Origin: Hormiphora californensis
Taxonomy: Eukaryota; Ctenophora; Tentaculata; Cydippida; Pleurobrachiidae
Assembly: GCA_020137815.1 (NCBI GenBank)
Contig: CM035350.1
Span: 3,852,418-3,916,417, forward strand
Direction: 5' to 3'
DNA length: 64,000 bases
Part shown: one piece after another, positions 1 through 35,906 of the stretch
Numbering within the stretch: the first letter of the stretch is position 1
Layout of the letters: each line of letters begins with the position of its first letter
Position numbers and translations under genes: made by a program
The notes under the pieces: model-generated
Seen by the model: the letters and a program-made list of their open reading frames with translations, nothing else
Told to the model about the DNA's origin: nothing
Database searches by the model: none

Positions 1-3000
1 GTGTGTGCCATCCTCCTTTAAAAACGGAAACTTCACCCCCGATGGGATAGAGTCAGGGAGTCGGTGTTAGAAATTTCAATTTATCCTTTTGTATCACTAA
101 AGGAACCCCCCCAAATTTGTGGGGTTAGAATTCAACCCTCGCCCGCTTGTATATTTCGGGGTTTCAAATTCAATTTTCCATCAGGGGAAAAATTTTAATC
201 TTTTTAATGGCCACTTCTGGTATGTGCGCAATATGGCTTTTAACCATTTTTAATATTCTGTTTCCCATTTTAGCAGCTTTGATAATCCTCCGAGGAAATC
301 TCGTTAAACCTATTCAAGTGTGGAAAAAATGGAAAATCAACATTAGGGGTTTTGGTTTGATAATTTGGGGGTTTGTTTTTTTCTTGTGGTCCCCCCAGGG
401 CCCAATTAGTCTTGGAAGAGAGTGGTCGAATAACCCACAAAAACAAAAAAGGGAACTAGTAACTGAGTGTGTGGGAAAATTTTCAATTCCCCAGGCTGTG
501 CTCTCTTTTTTTCCCCCTAAACTTTTAGTAAGGGTTCCTTTCCTAAATTAACAGCCCAAAGTAAACTCCCCACCCGTGACACGTTTATCTTTTGTTCCTT
601 TTTTGGGGGAGGGAGAGACAGTTGGGAGGGGAGAGAAAACGACAGAGGAAAGAAAAAACCCCCTTTTCCCCCTTTTTCCCCCCCCCCCCCCCCTTTTTTT
701 TCCCCCAACCCCCCCCCGGGGGTTTTTTCTCCCCTCTCCCTTCTCAAATTTCCTCTCTTCTCTCCCCCTTCCTTCTTCTCTCCTTCTTCCCTTCTTCTCT
801 TTTTCCCACCCCCTTTTCTGATCTTAATGCGTCCTTTTTCCCATGGTCCCGTGGGCAGCTTTAACCCCAGCTGAGTTGATATGTTGTGGAGATGATGTTG
901 TTCGGCACGTGTTGAGAGAGGGAGAGAGAGAAATGATAGCTCTGTCTCTCTCTCAATCACTATAACACCATTCCACTACTACCCGTGGTTTGTTATTTAA
1001 CGAATTATGTGCTTCAATTGTAGAGCTCTCTCCCTTCCCTCCCTACCCGTCTAAAGTTTTGGTTAAGTAAGTTTTCCTGTAACGGACCGTGGGAGAAATT
1101 GGTAATGGGTTGGCGTTATTGGACCAATTAGTATCAAACCATTTGAGATGCCCCCAAAATTTACAAATTTTTTTTTCCGGGAATTTTTCCCTGTTTGATT
1201 AAAAACTTTATTTCCCTCTAATATTTTTTTTTGGGTTTTTTTTTTTAAAAATTTGTTTTGGGGCTTCTAACCCTTTTTTTAGTCCCTTTTTTTTTTTTTT
1301 CACTACGTTTATTTCTTCCCTTCCCTTTTTTTGGGGGGGCCCCCAAAAAAAAATTTCCTTTAAAAAGGCCCCTTTTTTTTTAAACCCCAAACCCCCCCCA
1401 ACAAAGGGGTTTTTTCCCCGATAGCCCCAGGGTTTTGGGAAACAAGAGACAGATTTTAGAACCCGACAGCCGGGGGGCCATAATTTTTTCCTACCTAATA
1501 AAAAATCTGGGCAAAACTAGGGGATAAATTTTAGAATTAATTGGGGGGGGGGGTTTTTCAATTTTGGGGGTTAAAAAAAGCTTTCCCCTTCCCTCTAACC
1601 CCCGGGGGGGGGGAAAAAAGGGGGGGGGTTTTTTGGGGGGGGGTTTTTAAAAAAAGAGGGAAAAGGGGGGAAAAAAATTTTAAAAGGGGGGGGGGGGAAA
1701 AGGGAAAAGGGGGGGAGAAAAGAAAAGGGGGAAAAAAAAAAAGGGGGGGGGGGAAAGGGGGGAATTAACCAATTTCCCAATGGGTGGGGGGCAACCATGG
1801 ATCCAGGGTATCAATAATTTTACTTTTTTGGGGGAAAGATAGGGTAATACGGTTTCTTGGGGTGGGATATGCCACTTAATTTTCTGGGTTAGTATGGGAA
1901 AAATGCCCCCAGTGGTTTCCCCCCTAGGCCTTTCTATACCCCCCTTGGCCCACGCCCCCCAGATCTATCTTTTAATCATTTCCTCTACTTAGCGTCTTTA
2001 ATTTTCTCTTAAATCCCCCCCATCTTTTTAAAACTTTTTTTCTCGCAGCCCTTAAAATGGCAGTTTTCCCTTCAAGAAGGGGGGGTTTTTAATTTTTTCG
2101 GGGCAAAAAAACTAGTCTGGGCAGCCCAATTTTCGTTTAAATTCCCAGGTTTTACGGGCGCAGGGATTTTTAGGAGGGGGAAAAGGAGAGGGGGAGAGGA
2201 AAAGGAGGATGAACAGAATCTATTCGCTTTCTTCTCTCTCTTCTCTCCTCTTATTTCTTTCTCTCTTCTTCTTTTTCCCCCCCCCCCCTTTTTTTCTTCT
2301 CTTTTTCTCTCTTCTCTTTCTTTCTTTTTTTCCTCTTTTTCCCCTTTCACTCTTTTCTCTTTTCCGATCTCCGGGTTAATCTGGTATGAATCAATTGGCT
2401 GCTTGTAAAATTTATTTTTATAGCAGTGCGTTGAGTGGCCCATTGCGAAATTGCTTTTAATCTTTACCCTTTTTAGAAGATTAAAACCCCAAAACGACCC
2501 CCCACGATGTTTATTTTTCCCCCCCCTACTTTTAAAAGCATATATTAGACCAGAATTTTAAAATTTCAACTTGATTCAACCCTGGAGACCATTTTTATCT
2601 TTCAATAATAACACTTCCATTTTAAATTTGTTCTTAAACCCCCCCACACCAATGGGTTTTTAAAACCCCCCCGCCCCCACCCCTTTCCCCCCCCCCCCGC
2701 TTCCTTCCTTTCTTTATTTTCCTCTTTCTCTCCTCTTTCCATAAAACCTGATCTATCTAATTTGAAAAAAAGGAGAATTTTTTTGATAAATTTTTAAAAG
2801 GGATTTTATAAAACCAAACAGCATAGTTAGCGTCAAATACGTCGCTCTCTCGGGGGGAGGGTAGGGATGATAGAGAGAATTTAACATTTATCTATTGTAA
2901 GAGAATTTATCTCAACTCAAAATTGTTTATCATCTCGTGCACCCTTTATATCCGTTCTTTAGCTCGCCTTTGTTTGAGTCGTTGAGGGGTGAGTGGCTAT

Positions 3001-4058
3001 TGAGGCAAGGATATGTTTTGTTTATGTATATATAAAATCAAAAGAGAGGAGGAAAAAGGGGGGAAAGGGGAGGGGGGGGGGGAAAAAAATTATCTAATTT
3101 AAACCCCCTATCTCTATAAATAGAGATAGGGGGGCAGAGCACAGGTTCAGAAGGGTATGATAAAATCCCTCAAATTTTAGCATTTTAGTAAAAACAAAAC
3201 CCCATCAAATTTCACAGCTGGAATCCACTGCAAGGAAGTACCAGTTGCCGCTACTCTGTACTTCGCCCCCTAAAAGGGAATATATTTTTCTTATCCGGTT
3301 GGGTGAAATTTGGAAAGGGTTTTTAAAATTTTCACCTGTTTTTTCCCCCCCTGCCTCTCGTGTACTAAATGGCGTATTACCCGACTGGTTGGCACTATAC
3401 GATCCCATCCCACGCCCCCCGTACAGATTTTTCAAAAGCTTTCGGCCCCCTTCGAAGGGGGTTTTTTTTTGGAGACATGAGATCAATTCAAATTAAATTT
3501 TAATCTCCCAAACCCCCAACACGTTAAAATTAATTTTTTTTTGAAAAAAAAATTTTGGGGCCCCTTTTTTTTGGCAATTGTGTCCCCACCAATGATTTTT
3601 CATGCCCATTCCCCGGGTTGTTTTGCATTTGGGGAACTAATTCTTAAGTTGTGGCGTTTTCCCCGGATTAGGGAAAGAAATCATCAGTTGGGTAACCCCT
3701 TTGGGGGGGCATTTTGTTTTGTAGGCCCCGCCTTTTTAACTTAAGATACTAATTTCCCCCTTCTAAAGGGGGAAACGTGAAGGGTTTTATCCCATTTTTT
3801 AAAGAAAAAATCCCTCTACAGGAACCGTGGGGCCTTTCAAAAGGGACCAAATCCCGGATGGAGATTTGGTACGGCTGGCGAGGGTTGAGAATGGTGGCTG
3901 GCATCGCGGGTAGAGTTGGCATCTGAAATAGAGGAGGTTAATGATGAAACAAACTTGCCCATTTTCACTAAATCCATCTCAATAAGTTGCTAATAACATA
4001 ATACCCCCCCCCCCCTGTAAGGTTAATTCCCATTTATTACAGTGTAATTTACACGCAC
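1..4058. other. Homopolymer-rich, probably poorly resolved sequence
   Basis: No gene is supported here. Long runs of G, C, A and T (around 660-720, 1150-1400, 1540-1770, 2270-2350, 2640-2700, 3060-3090) are mixed with purine- or pyrimidine-only stretches, and open frames are just Lys/Gly/Pro/Phe-rich products of those runs. The texture differs from the rest of the window and looks like an unpolished contig end with inflated homopolymers. The missing last exon(s) of the GORASP gene should lie in this direction. Confidence 0.6.
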
Positions 4059-27388
<23,330 letters not shown>

Positions 27389-27564
27389 AGCGCTATAATA
27401 GTTGTGACAGGGTTACAGATGGGGTTGTACAAAGATATAAGTAATCACTAATCAGTATGTATTAATCTAGAATATAACGTGGAAAACATGTCTGGTAAGA
27501 AAAGTAAAAATGATTAAACAAACATGGGTGCAACAATATGAATATATGATAAAATGTAAGAGAT

Positions 27565-27999
27565 CTAAGATGCTGATATTGATAAACGGTAACTATGCCA
27601 ATCTTCTGTAACTGTCAAGTTAGTGAAGCCAGTCGTTTGCGCAACCTCAATAGTATTTTCATCTTTAGAAAACAGATCAAATCGTGATATACCCCGTTCC
27701 TTTCCCTCAGAAATTACTGCCTCGAACAAGCAAACTTTAATGTGGTTATTATCGGCAACTATTGTCCGTATCACAACTGATTCTGCTACCCAGGTACTGT
27801 AGTGTGGGTAGGAGAGGAGAATCCCTACTATTTTATCGTCATCTCGAGCAATGAAAACTCTAATGGCCTCCATCTTGATCATATTCCATATGTCGTCGAT
27901 AGCCACTGTAGCTGATTTGACTGTGCTGGTGTAGTATGAGCACATTGCTACCACGTCTTCTCTAGCTACCACTTTGCTACATACAATAGGATCCTTCAT
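27565..27999 (-). CDS. GNAT acetyltransferase, copy 1
   Basis: 144 residues, no intron. Matches the diamine/thialysine N-acetyltransferase (SAT) branch of the GNAT fold: FIARDDDKIVGILLS (beta strand with acceptor pocket), YPHYSTWVAES (the YSTW motif of SAT proteins), a helix LFEAVISEGKERGISRFD, then FTNLTVTEDWHSYRL at the C-terminus. The usual acetyl-CoA loop (RGxGIG) is replaced by VADNNHIK, so activity is uncertain. ATG follows an AG (GATTTAG) by four bases. It lies 176 bp upstream of the GORASP start, same strand. Two nearly identical copies are at 28855 and 40519. Confidence 0.75.
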   Translation of the reverse strand: MKDPIVCSKVVAREDVVAMCSYYTSTVKSATVAIDDIWNMIKMEAIRVFIARDDDKIVGILLSYPHYSTWVAESVVIRTIVADNNHIKVCLFEAVISEGKERGISRFDLFSKDENTIEVAQTTGFTNLTVTEDWHSYRLSISAS

Positions 28000-28675
28000 T
28001 TCGCTAAATCTTCAATTATAAGTATCACTAATTAGGAAAGATGAATCATAAATGCAGAAATTGGAAAATGCGGCCTCGTCCTTTGGTCGACCGGAAGGCG
28101 GAACGCCGCCAAGTTCCGACCGCGAAGTTATTCAAAACCGAGATTTCTAAACCCTTTATGATATTTTTAGCACACGTGCTAAAACGATCCACCCGGACAG
28201 GGGAAAATCGACTGGAGCTAAGGAAGCAGCTGGTTTAGAAAAATAAAGAAAAAATAGAAGAAACGTTGGCAAACGGGATAAGGCAGCGCTTTTCAAGTTG
28301 GCAAACGTTGCTGGCCCCCGATACTCGATAGGGATAAGGCAGCGCTTTTCAAGAAGAAACGGCTTTTTTAATTTTTTTTTTTTTTGAAAATTCACTAACC
28401 CCAACACCGATTGGCATCACTTTCCAACAGCCGAAGAGAAGCTACCGAAGAGAGAAAGGGGGTAACCGTATGAAGAGTTAATCGCGATGAGTCTCATTCA
28501 CATTGGGTTCGATCATTTGCCCCCGGTGTTGGGTTTAGTAATAAATATTAAAATCACTCACTCGAATAAACAATAACGGCTTTTTTAAACTGATGAGGTG
28601 GTTTACATTTAATCACACAAAAACATAAAACAAAACAATAAATTATAATAAATTACCCACACACCGTCATACCCA
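28000..28675. other. Spacer between GNAT copies 1 and 2
   Basis: No gene seen. It holds a block with GGTCGACCGGAAGG and CACACGTGCTAAAACGATC that recurs at 41035-41170, and GCTGGCCCCCG...AAGGCAGCGCTTTT, a dispersed motif also at about 41290 and (inverted) 50760-50820. Confidence 0.5.
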
Positions 28676-28700
28676 TAGCGCTATAATAATTGTGACAGGG
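28676..28700 (-). pseudogene. Duplicated fragment of the GORASP start
   Basis: ACCCATAGCGCTATAATAATTG repeats the GORASP initiation region at 27383 (ATG GGT on the minus strand) and then diverges. It marks one breakpoint of the duplication that produced GNAT copy 2: the duplicated block ends inside GORASP exon 1. Confidence 0.6.
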
Positions 28701-28854
28701 TTACAGATGGGGTTGTACAAAGATATAAGTAATCACTAATCAGTGTGTATTAATCTAGAAAATATAACGTGGAAAACATGTCTGGTAAGAAAAGTAAAAA
28801 TGATTAAACAAACAAGGGTGCAACAATATGAATATAGGATAAAATGTAAGAGAT

Positions 28855-29289
28855 CTAAGATGCTGATATTGATAAACGATAGCTATGCCAATCTTCTGTA
28901 ACTGTCAAGTTGGTGAAGCCAGTCGTTTGTGCAACCTCAATAGTATTTTCATCTTTAGAAAACAGATCAAATCGTGATATACCCCGTTCCTTTCCCTCAG
29001 CAATTACTGCCTCGAACAAGCAAACTTTAATGTGGTTATTATCGGCAAGTATTGTCCGTATCACAACTGATTCTGCAACCCAGGTACTGTAGTGTGGGTA
29101 GGAGAGGAGAATCCCTACTATTTTATCGTCATCTCGAGCAATAAAAACTCTAATGGCCTCCATCTTGATCATATTCCATATGTCGTCGATAGCCACTGTT
29201 GCTGATTTGACTGTGCTGGTGTAGTATGAGCACATTGCTACCACGTCTTCTCTAGCTATCACTTTGCTACATACAATAGGATCCTTCAT
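28855..29289 (-). CDS. GNAT acetyltransferase, copy 2
   Basis: 144 residues, differing from copy 1 at only a few positions (for example VIAREDVV for VVAREDVV, ILADNNHIK for IVADNNHIK, VIAEGKERG for VISEGKERG). The frame is intact and the same divergent acetyl-CoA loop is present. Near-identity shows that the duplication is recent. Confidence 0.75.
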   Translation of the reverse strand: MKDPIVCSKVIAREDVVAMCSYYTSTVKSATVAIDDIWNMIKMEAIRVFIARDDDKIVGILLSYPHYSTWVAESVVIRTILADNNHIKVCLFEAVIAEGKERGISRFDLFSKDENTIEVAQTTGFTNLTVTEDWHSYRLSISAS

Positions 29290-29419
29290 TTCGCTAAATC
29301 TTCATATATCAGTATCACTAATTAGGAAAGATGAATCATAAATGCAGATATTGGAATATGTGGCTTCTCCCTTCGGTCGACCGGAACGCCGCTGAGTTCC
29401 GACCGCGAAGATATTCATG

Positions 29420-30410
29420 CCAGGAAAGCAAGTTTACAAGTTTACAAGTTTACAATTAAAGTTTTATTTATAAAGAAACAGGCCTTCCCTGAATGGGTCC
29501 ACCTAAATAAAATCAAGTTGAAAAACTATCCCTTCACACTCACACTCATCAGCACAGCACAGCACATTGAGGCGAAAGGTCATTTGGAAATGGCGGGTAC
29601 CCTCTGACTGGAGGACGATCGTGAAATCCTGTCAAGTAATTGCCCAATGATGATTTGAACTGATTCAAGCTCACACAAGAATTGACAGCAGCAGGTAGAG
29701 TGTTCCATAAATGAGCTGCTCTTGGACCAAATGAGCAGTGAAATTGATTAGCTCGTTTCGTTTCTGCTCTATAGGGGTATTTATTTATTATTATTATTAA
29801 ATCTAAAAATGTATACATTGCATTAACTCAACATATACGCCCCTTTTTGTGGGCAATTTGGATAGTCCTTTCGATTTAAAATTCAATGGTTAGAGTTCAC
29901 TTAGCCACATTTAATGACCCCCTTACTAATCCAATAACGTCCATTCGGATTATCTCGTTTTAGTTCTTTCAGAGTATCAACAAGAGATTTCCGCTCTCGC
30001 TGTTCGTCTGGTGATAGGTCGGGAGAGAGAAAAACGGATGAAAACTTCTCTGAACTCTGCAGCTGCTTTGCTTTCCGAAGAAGCTGCAGCAAGGATTCCC
30101 TTCTTTCAAGGGTGACGATAACAGGTCTCGCTCGGTCATCAGTCCTTAGGCCAACCCGCTTTGTGGAGGTCACGACAGGTTTCTCATATAGGGGTAAGGT
30201 GGTGGGACTATCCGCATACCCAGTCTAGCGTGCTGTTGAAATACTAGGTTGGCAGAGTTAGGTACAAAACCATGAATCGTCTTCCACACATGAATCAGAA
30301 TGTAGCGCTGTCTCCGACGCTGAAGGGACATAAGATTGAGCAATTTCAGTCTATCCCAATAGTCATGACCCTGCAAGCATCAGACTTTCAATATCCCTCT
30401 AAATATATTT
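29420..30410 (-). mobile_element. LINE ORF2 3' end interrupted by another LINE fragment
   Basis: On the minus strand, YWDRLKLLNLMSLQRRRQRY and IHVWKTIHGFVPN (about 30370-30200), then after an interruption YPYRAETKRANQFHCSFG and AAHLWNTLPAAVNSC with FKSSLGNYL (29790-29560), are the typical C-terminal end of CR1/L2/RTE-type ORF2 proteins. The interruption at 29780-30187 is annotated separately. Confidence 0.75.
29780..30187 (-). mobile_element. Nested LINE ORF1 3' fragment with 9-bp target duplication
   Basis: Flanked by ATAGGGGTA on both sides (29771-29779 and 30188-30196). On the minus strand it encodes RPVIVTLERRESLLQLL and FLSPDLSPDEQRERKSLVD, characteristic of the C-terminal domain of LINE ORF1 proteins, then a short 3' UTR and an (AATAAT)-type tail. 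ORF1 is followed directly by the 3' end with no ORF2. Confidence 0.7.
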
Positions 30411-30419
30411 ACATCGGTA

Positions 30420-30700
30420 GCATCGAAGATATTAGCTAAGGGGGTAGGTCCCAGACACAGGACGCGACGGCGGACGCTTGATTTAGAAAAAGCCAAAAGG
30501 AGGAAAAAAACCAAAACCCGAACGGCTTTTTTAAAACTTGCAACTTTTTTGAAATTTGCGACGCGACGCGCAGTGAATTATGAACTGCGCGTCACAAACT
30601 GGCTGCGCAAAGATGTCGATTTCGCGCCAGTATGTAATGGTAAGTGTAAAGCCATGTAAATTACATTGTAATTTCTGGGTATATCACCCCTCGATTTATC
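30420..30700. other. GC-rich dispersed repeat
   Basis: TTTGCGACGCGACGCGCAGTGAATTA followed by the inverted CTGCGCGTCACAAACTGGCTGCGC recurs at about 41385-41460. No coding capacity seen. Confidence 0.5.
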
Positions 30701-30979
30701 GGATTGCTAGAAAGGTATACCGAGGGTTGCTGGGTTGAATAATTATGTATTCATTAAACGATTTATTTTACAAGGTGTGGAAAGGGGTCAGATGTAACTT
30801 ACAGTTCACTTCATTTATATATCATTTAACTTTAAAAATGCACATATTAATAACAGGTACAACGACTGTAAATACGATATTCTCTCTCTTTCTGATCAAA
30901 TAATGATAAATCTAATATTCCGAAAACTTTACTAATGTCACTCAATAGATAAGTCATGTATGTCATTATGCGTTCCTTA

Positions 30980-33940
30980 TCAGTCAGCCTTCTTGCAATA
31001 GTACAACCTCATTGGGGCTTCCTGGGGAACGGAATATTATTATCATGTTAGATATCGTTATGTTAGATGTTAGATATTGTTATGTTCTAAACCTCCTTTA
31101 CATTTGTCCCGTGCAGGGCAGTGGGTCGAGCAAGGCAAGTTAGATCATGATAAGGTTATTTGTAAAACATCTGCAAATCGATTGCAAGAAACTAAAAGAT
31201 TGTGGATGAACCTCAACTAAGAATGTGTGGCCCACACCGTCATTGAATGAGTCTGTTTACCTAGGTAACCAAACTAATTAACATGATAATATGATAATAT
31301 GATTACCTTGCGCTTCCAAGTATCCAACCAGATGTTTTCCAAGGTCAATTGCCCATCCAGAGGCTTGTTTTTACACGTTATCAGCAGACCGGTATCCTGA
31401 GGGCGATATTTTGTTATACAGGGTCAAATATCTATTGTATCTATTGAGTTTTGGTATTTGTACAGTGCCATGATGGCCAGCATTTCCGGTAACCGCTGCC
31501 ATGATTCAGAAACGTTCTACACACAAGCGGAGAGGGGCGGCAGGAGCTGGCTCGCGCGGCCAACTCTACCCAAAGCGTATCGCGCGTTACCTTCAAGACA
31601 GTCTTGTCACGAATATAATTCTCCAGATGAGAGACTTTCAGGCGCATCGAACATCGGATGTATTTCATCGGAACACTCTCATCATGTGGGGCATCTTTCC
31701 TGGAAAAAGAGTGGCAATTAACAGGGCAATGTGATTAACATTCCTTTTATCGAGAACTTACACAAAGTTACAAGTTACAAAGTAGGTTGAACACACAAAG
31801 AGTACAAGCACACAAAGCAGGGACTTACTTGGATGGCTCAAGGGAGATTGAAATCTTGATATCATTCTTGTGAAACCATGTGTTACCATCATTAGGTGGA
31901 CCTGGGGGAGATGGTGATTGGAGTGTAGTCTACTACATGATGTATCTTCGTGCACCGCCTTGCCTTGTTCAAAAGGGTTTGAACAAATTACAATACAAGC
32001 TCAGCCCGGTGTGGAGAGATGACATGGTATTTAGTGAGAAAACCAGTGCAGCTGTAGTGGGTGGATGTAATAACCTCTTTTACTATTCTATAACCAGTTA
32101 ACCACTAAGTGATAACATGGTATAGAACAGATATATGTATATACAGGGTGTCCCATATATTCTGTGGGTCGGTTGGCGAGCTGTCACGCAAAAACGGTGA
32201 TAGTTGTGTGAAAACAAACTACGGGAGTGTGCTGGATTAATTCCTTCCTAACTGATGGCTTTGTTTTTAAATTAAATTTCAAAAGTTCATTTTTCATGAA
32301 TGAACATTCCTGTCATTCATTCGTGAATTCTGAAATATTGTTTACCTTGAGTAAAAAACTTTTCTTTGGCTCGAAATTATCTTTCCAATGAGCACCATAA
32401 AAATCAAATTGAAGCACCGGATCGCATGGCAGGTGAGAAAATGCAAATGCATGATTTTGGCCATTCCTGCGACTTTCAATCAGCTGTATCACCGCTACTT
32501 TCAGTTCAATCCTTTTAAAAGTTTGGGTGAACATTGGTGAAGATAAGATCTTTGCTCACAAGAAAAATCAAGGTCAAAACTCAAAGTTCATTTTTCATTT
32601 TTGGTAGTTCATTCCACTCATTCAGGAACAAACATCCCTAAAGTGACGAAAAGGTTTGGGTTTTGTTTGGCCCATGTCCTGAAACGACAGAGAGGTGTAA
32701 AAACGTGTTTCCGGGCTAGTTAGTGGGTGTCCATGTGATCATTATGATATCTGACACCTGTGCTGAGCCATAATTAAGAGATTTTCTCAAATTCAAACAT
32801 GGGATACGAGTATTCTGCGATTGGTATCGTGCACCAATAACAAGAGATCCCATAGCACCTCAAAAATTATGATTAGCTAAATGAAATGAGTTGATTCACG
32901 CTTGAAAATGTTCGTTTAGTCCGAATTTACATTGGTTTTAATCTTTTCAATCGTAAATCAACTCATTTTTAGCTAATCATAATTTTTGAGGTGCTATGGG
33001 ATCTCTTGTTATTGGTGCACGATACCAATCACAGAATACTCGTATCCCATGTTTGAATTTGAGAAAATCTCTTAATTATGGCTCAGCACAGGTGTCAGAT
33101 ATCATAATGATCACATGGACACCCACTAACTAGCCCGGAAACACGTTTTTACACCTCTCTGCCGTTTCAGGACATGGGCCAAACAAAACCCAAACCTTTT
33201 CGTCACTTTAGGGATGTTTGTTCCTGAATGAGTGGAATGAACTACCAAAAATGAAAAATGAACTTTGAGTTTTGACCTTGATTTTTCTTGTGAGCAAAGA
33301 TCTTATCTTCACCAATGTTCACCCAAACTTTTAAAAGGATTGAACTGAAAGTAGCGGTGATACAGCTGATTGAAAGTTGCAGGAATGGCCAAAATCATGC
33401 ATTTGCATTTTCTCACCTGCCATGCGATCCGGTGCTTCAATTTGATTTTTATGGTGCTCATTGGAAAGATAATTTCGAGCCAAAGAAAAGTTTTTTACTC
33501 AAGGTAAACAATATTTCAGAATTCACGAATGAATGACAGGAATGTTCATTCATGAAAAATGAACTTTTGAAATTTAATTTAACAACAAAGCCATCAGTTA
33601 GGACAGGAATTAATACAGCACCACTCCCGTAGTTTGTTTTCACACAACTATCACCGTTTTTGCGTGAACTGCTCGCCAACCGACCCACAGAATATATGGG
33701 ACACCCTGTATACAGATAGTAATGAGATACATATCCGTGATATACATCCCCTCACCAACAACTGGTATCTTGGAGGGTGATCATGATGGTTATAATAATC
33801 TACCCGTCTGGACTCAGAGGTGTTGAGTCTGTTAGTAGTTGACTGTTCTAAGGTGAACTTGTTCCTGTCTTGTATACTCTCGTTCAGCGACAGGGGCAAA
33901 GTTTATCTAGCACCCCCGTAGCGCCTCATCCAACCTGGGG
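30980..33940 (-). pseudogene. Duplicated 3' half of the PCGF gene
   Basis: Four exons match the last four PCGF exons with intact frames and splice sites: 31901-31829, 31699-31591 ([17 protein letters not shown], first half of RAWUL), 31396-31307 ([18 protein letters not shown]) and 31021-30980 ([13 protein letters not shown]). The exon corresponding to PCGF exon 5 (about 33940-33790) has frameshifts and a lost donor, and exons 1-4 are absent. A 1.6-kb fold-back transposon (32144-33708) sits in its intron. It is probably not functional; retained exons may simply be young. Confidence 0.85.
32144..33708. mobile_element. Mariner-like fold-back element
   Basis: Two arms of roughly 780 bp are inverted copies, ending CAGGGTGTCCCATATATTC and flanked by TA (32142-32143, 33709-33710), as in Tc1/mariner elements. 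A small frame in each arm (FTQTFKRIELKVAVIQLIE) is duplicated by the palindrome. No transposase core is present. Confidence 0.7.
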
Positions 33941-34160
33941 AAAGGTGGTAGGGGTAGCGAACAGTCCGGGGTAGAAGTTATCTAGCACCCCCTGTAGCGC
34001 CTTCATCAAACTGGCAGTACGGGGATAGGTGGTAGGGGCAGGGAGAGGGTTAGGGGCAGTACCGGGGATAGGTGGTTAGGGGCGGCGCAGTACCGGGGGG
34101 GTGGAAAGTTGGTTAGGGGCAGGAGCAGTAATACTGGGGAGGAAAACTAGGGAAGGGGGG
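33940..34160. repeat. GGGGATAGGTGGTTAGGGGCAG minisatellite, duplicated arm
   Basis: Degenerate repeats of GTACCGGGGATAGGTGGTT and TTAGGGGCAGGAGCAG, the counterpart of the PCGF intron-4 repeat at 46190-46490. It contains another copy of the exon-5 acceptor region (about 33975-34025). Confidence 0.6.
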
Positions 34161-34373
34161 TGGTGGTTATTTGTAATTTGGATGACAGAAANACAGTCTG
34201 TGTGTATTACAGACAATCATGAAATGTGAATCAGTTTGTGTTGAGAGTTGACACTACACATGAGCAGCTAGTATCTTTTATCTACTAGTACTAGTAATAT
34301 ACTAGCAGTTAGACTACAAAGCGGGAGTCCGGAGTATTGTATGATGATACTATCTGTCTCTTTCTGTCTGATA

Positions 34374-34376
34374 CAG

Positions 34377-34445
<69 letters not shown>

Positions 34446-34470
34446 CTCTCTCTCACACTCTCTCTCTCAC
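34374..34470. repeat. TC dinucleotide microsatellite
   Basis: (TC)n with a few interruptions. An undetermined base (N) lies close by at 34192. Confidence 0.9.
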
Positions 34471-34599
34471 TAGCTCTCTCACTCTTCCTCGGCCTCGCTA
34501 GCAACAACTGAACCTCTTCTAATTCTCCAAATCTTCTCTGGACCCCGGCCAATTGTGTGCGCGCTAGATTATATACTCTCAAATCGCAATCATGCCAGT

Positions 34600-34673
34600 T
34601 CCTCCATGGTGCAGTGGATGATACACCCGCTTGACACGCAGAACTTCCAGGGTTCGACACTTGACTCGGATCA
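34600..34673 (+). pseudogene. tRNA-Val-like sequence
   Basis: Contains an A-box-like TGGTGCAGTGGATGAT, the anticodon arm CGCTTGACACGCAGAA (GAC, Val) and a B-box GGGTTCGACAC, followed by a run of eight T. The acceptor and T stems do not pair well, so this is a degenerate tRNA or the head of a SINE. Confidence 0.5.
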
Positions 34674-34759
34674 TTTTTTTTCGAAACTTTTAAAATACTA
34701 ACACTTGGTATAGCACTAAGTGTTTTTAGACTATTAAATTAAAGTTCCACTATCTTGAA

Positions 34760-35225
34760 CTTTTATTTTAACTTAGAGGGGAAAAATCGGCAAAATCGGG
34801 ATACAGTTTGGCCATTCTCGGCCAAAAAATATGCTGGGACACCGGCCAGACAGACTTGGCCAGAACTGTCCTTGCTGCCTCTCTGGTCCTAAACACTACC
34901 CGAACAAGTCGTACTCGCTTACCACTTCTCCCGAGTCTTTCAACTTTCGAGACCACTGATTCAGTGGTCTCGAAAGTGGCACTGAAGCTTCACCAAGTTC
35001 CTGGAACACGTCCTTTATCTTGTCACAGTCGTTACTATCCGCAGATTCAGGTAGTCCATACACTATCAAATTGGTGGAGTGATCTTCCGAGGCACTGACA
35101 ATAGCTGTCCGGATCTTGCTGGGGGCAAGAGCAGATACACAACTCTCTTTAACAGCAGTGGCGGCAGTCTCCAAAACAGTGGAATAGCTCTTTATCTCCT
35201 CCTTGACCACTGATTGTACAGCACT
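34760..35225 (-). mobile_element. LINE ORF1 fragment
   Basis: Minus-strand frames read STNLIVYGLPESADSND and IKDVFQELGEASVP, then in another frame KVERLGRSGKRVRLVRVVF, the RRM-like pattern of non-LTR ORF1 proteins. A frameshift and missing ends show it is dead. Confidence 0.55.
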
Positions 35226-35310
35226 GATACTATTACTCTTCTACAGTAGAGAATCCTTGTAGGCGATGATAGTCAGTGAGTTTCAGTGAGTGTTAGTGAA
35301 TGTCAGTGAA

Positions 35311-35462
35311 TGTCAGTGAGTGAGTGAGTGAGTGAGTGAGTGAGTGAGTGAGTGAGTGAGTGAGTGAGTGAGTGAGTGAGTGAGTGAGTGAGTGAGTGAG
35401 TGAGTGAGTGAGTGAGTGAGTGAGTGAGTGAGTGAGTGAGTGAGTGAGTGAGTGAGTGAGTG
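35311..35462. repeat. GAGT tetranucleotide microsatellite
   Basis: (GTGA)n, essentially pure. Derived Thr/His/Ser/Leu frames are not genes. Confidence 0.95.
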
Positions 35463-35655
35463 TCAGTGAGAAGAAAACAGAAAGGGGGAGAGAAGGGTGA
35501 CGGGTGTGAATGACTGCGTGATTTGAATTTTGGGGAGTGATCAATATAAGTCATGAATGACTGAACTAATATTAGATGGTGATTGGTGCTATAATTGACC
35601 GGTAAACTGCAAAGAATGGTGAAAAGAGTGTAAGACTGAGTCTAAGGAGATGGAG

Positions 35656-35906
<251 letters not shown>

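Noticed and set aside
147-1798. Small frames in the first 1.8 kb
   Set aside because: Low-complexity translations of homopolymer-rich sequence of doubtful quality.
35293-35554. Thr/His/Ser/Leu repeat proteins
   Set aside because: Products of the GTGA microsatellite.
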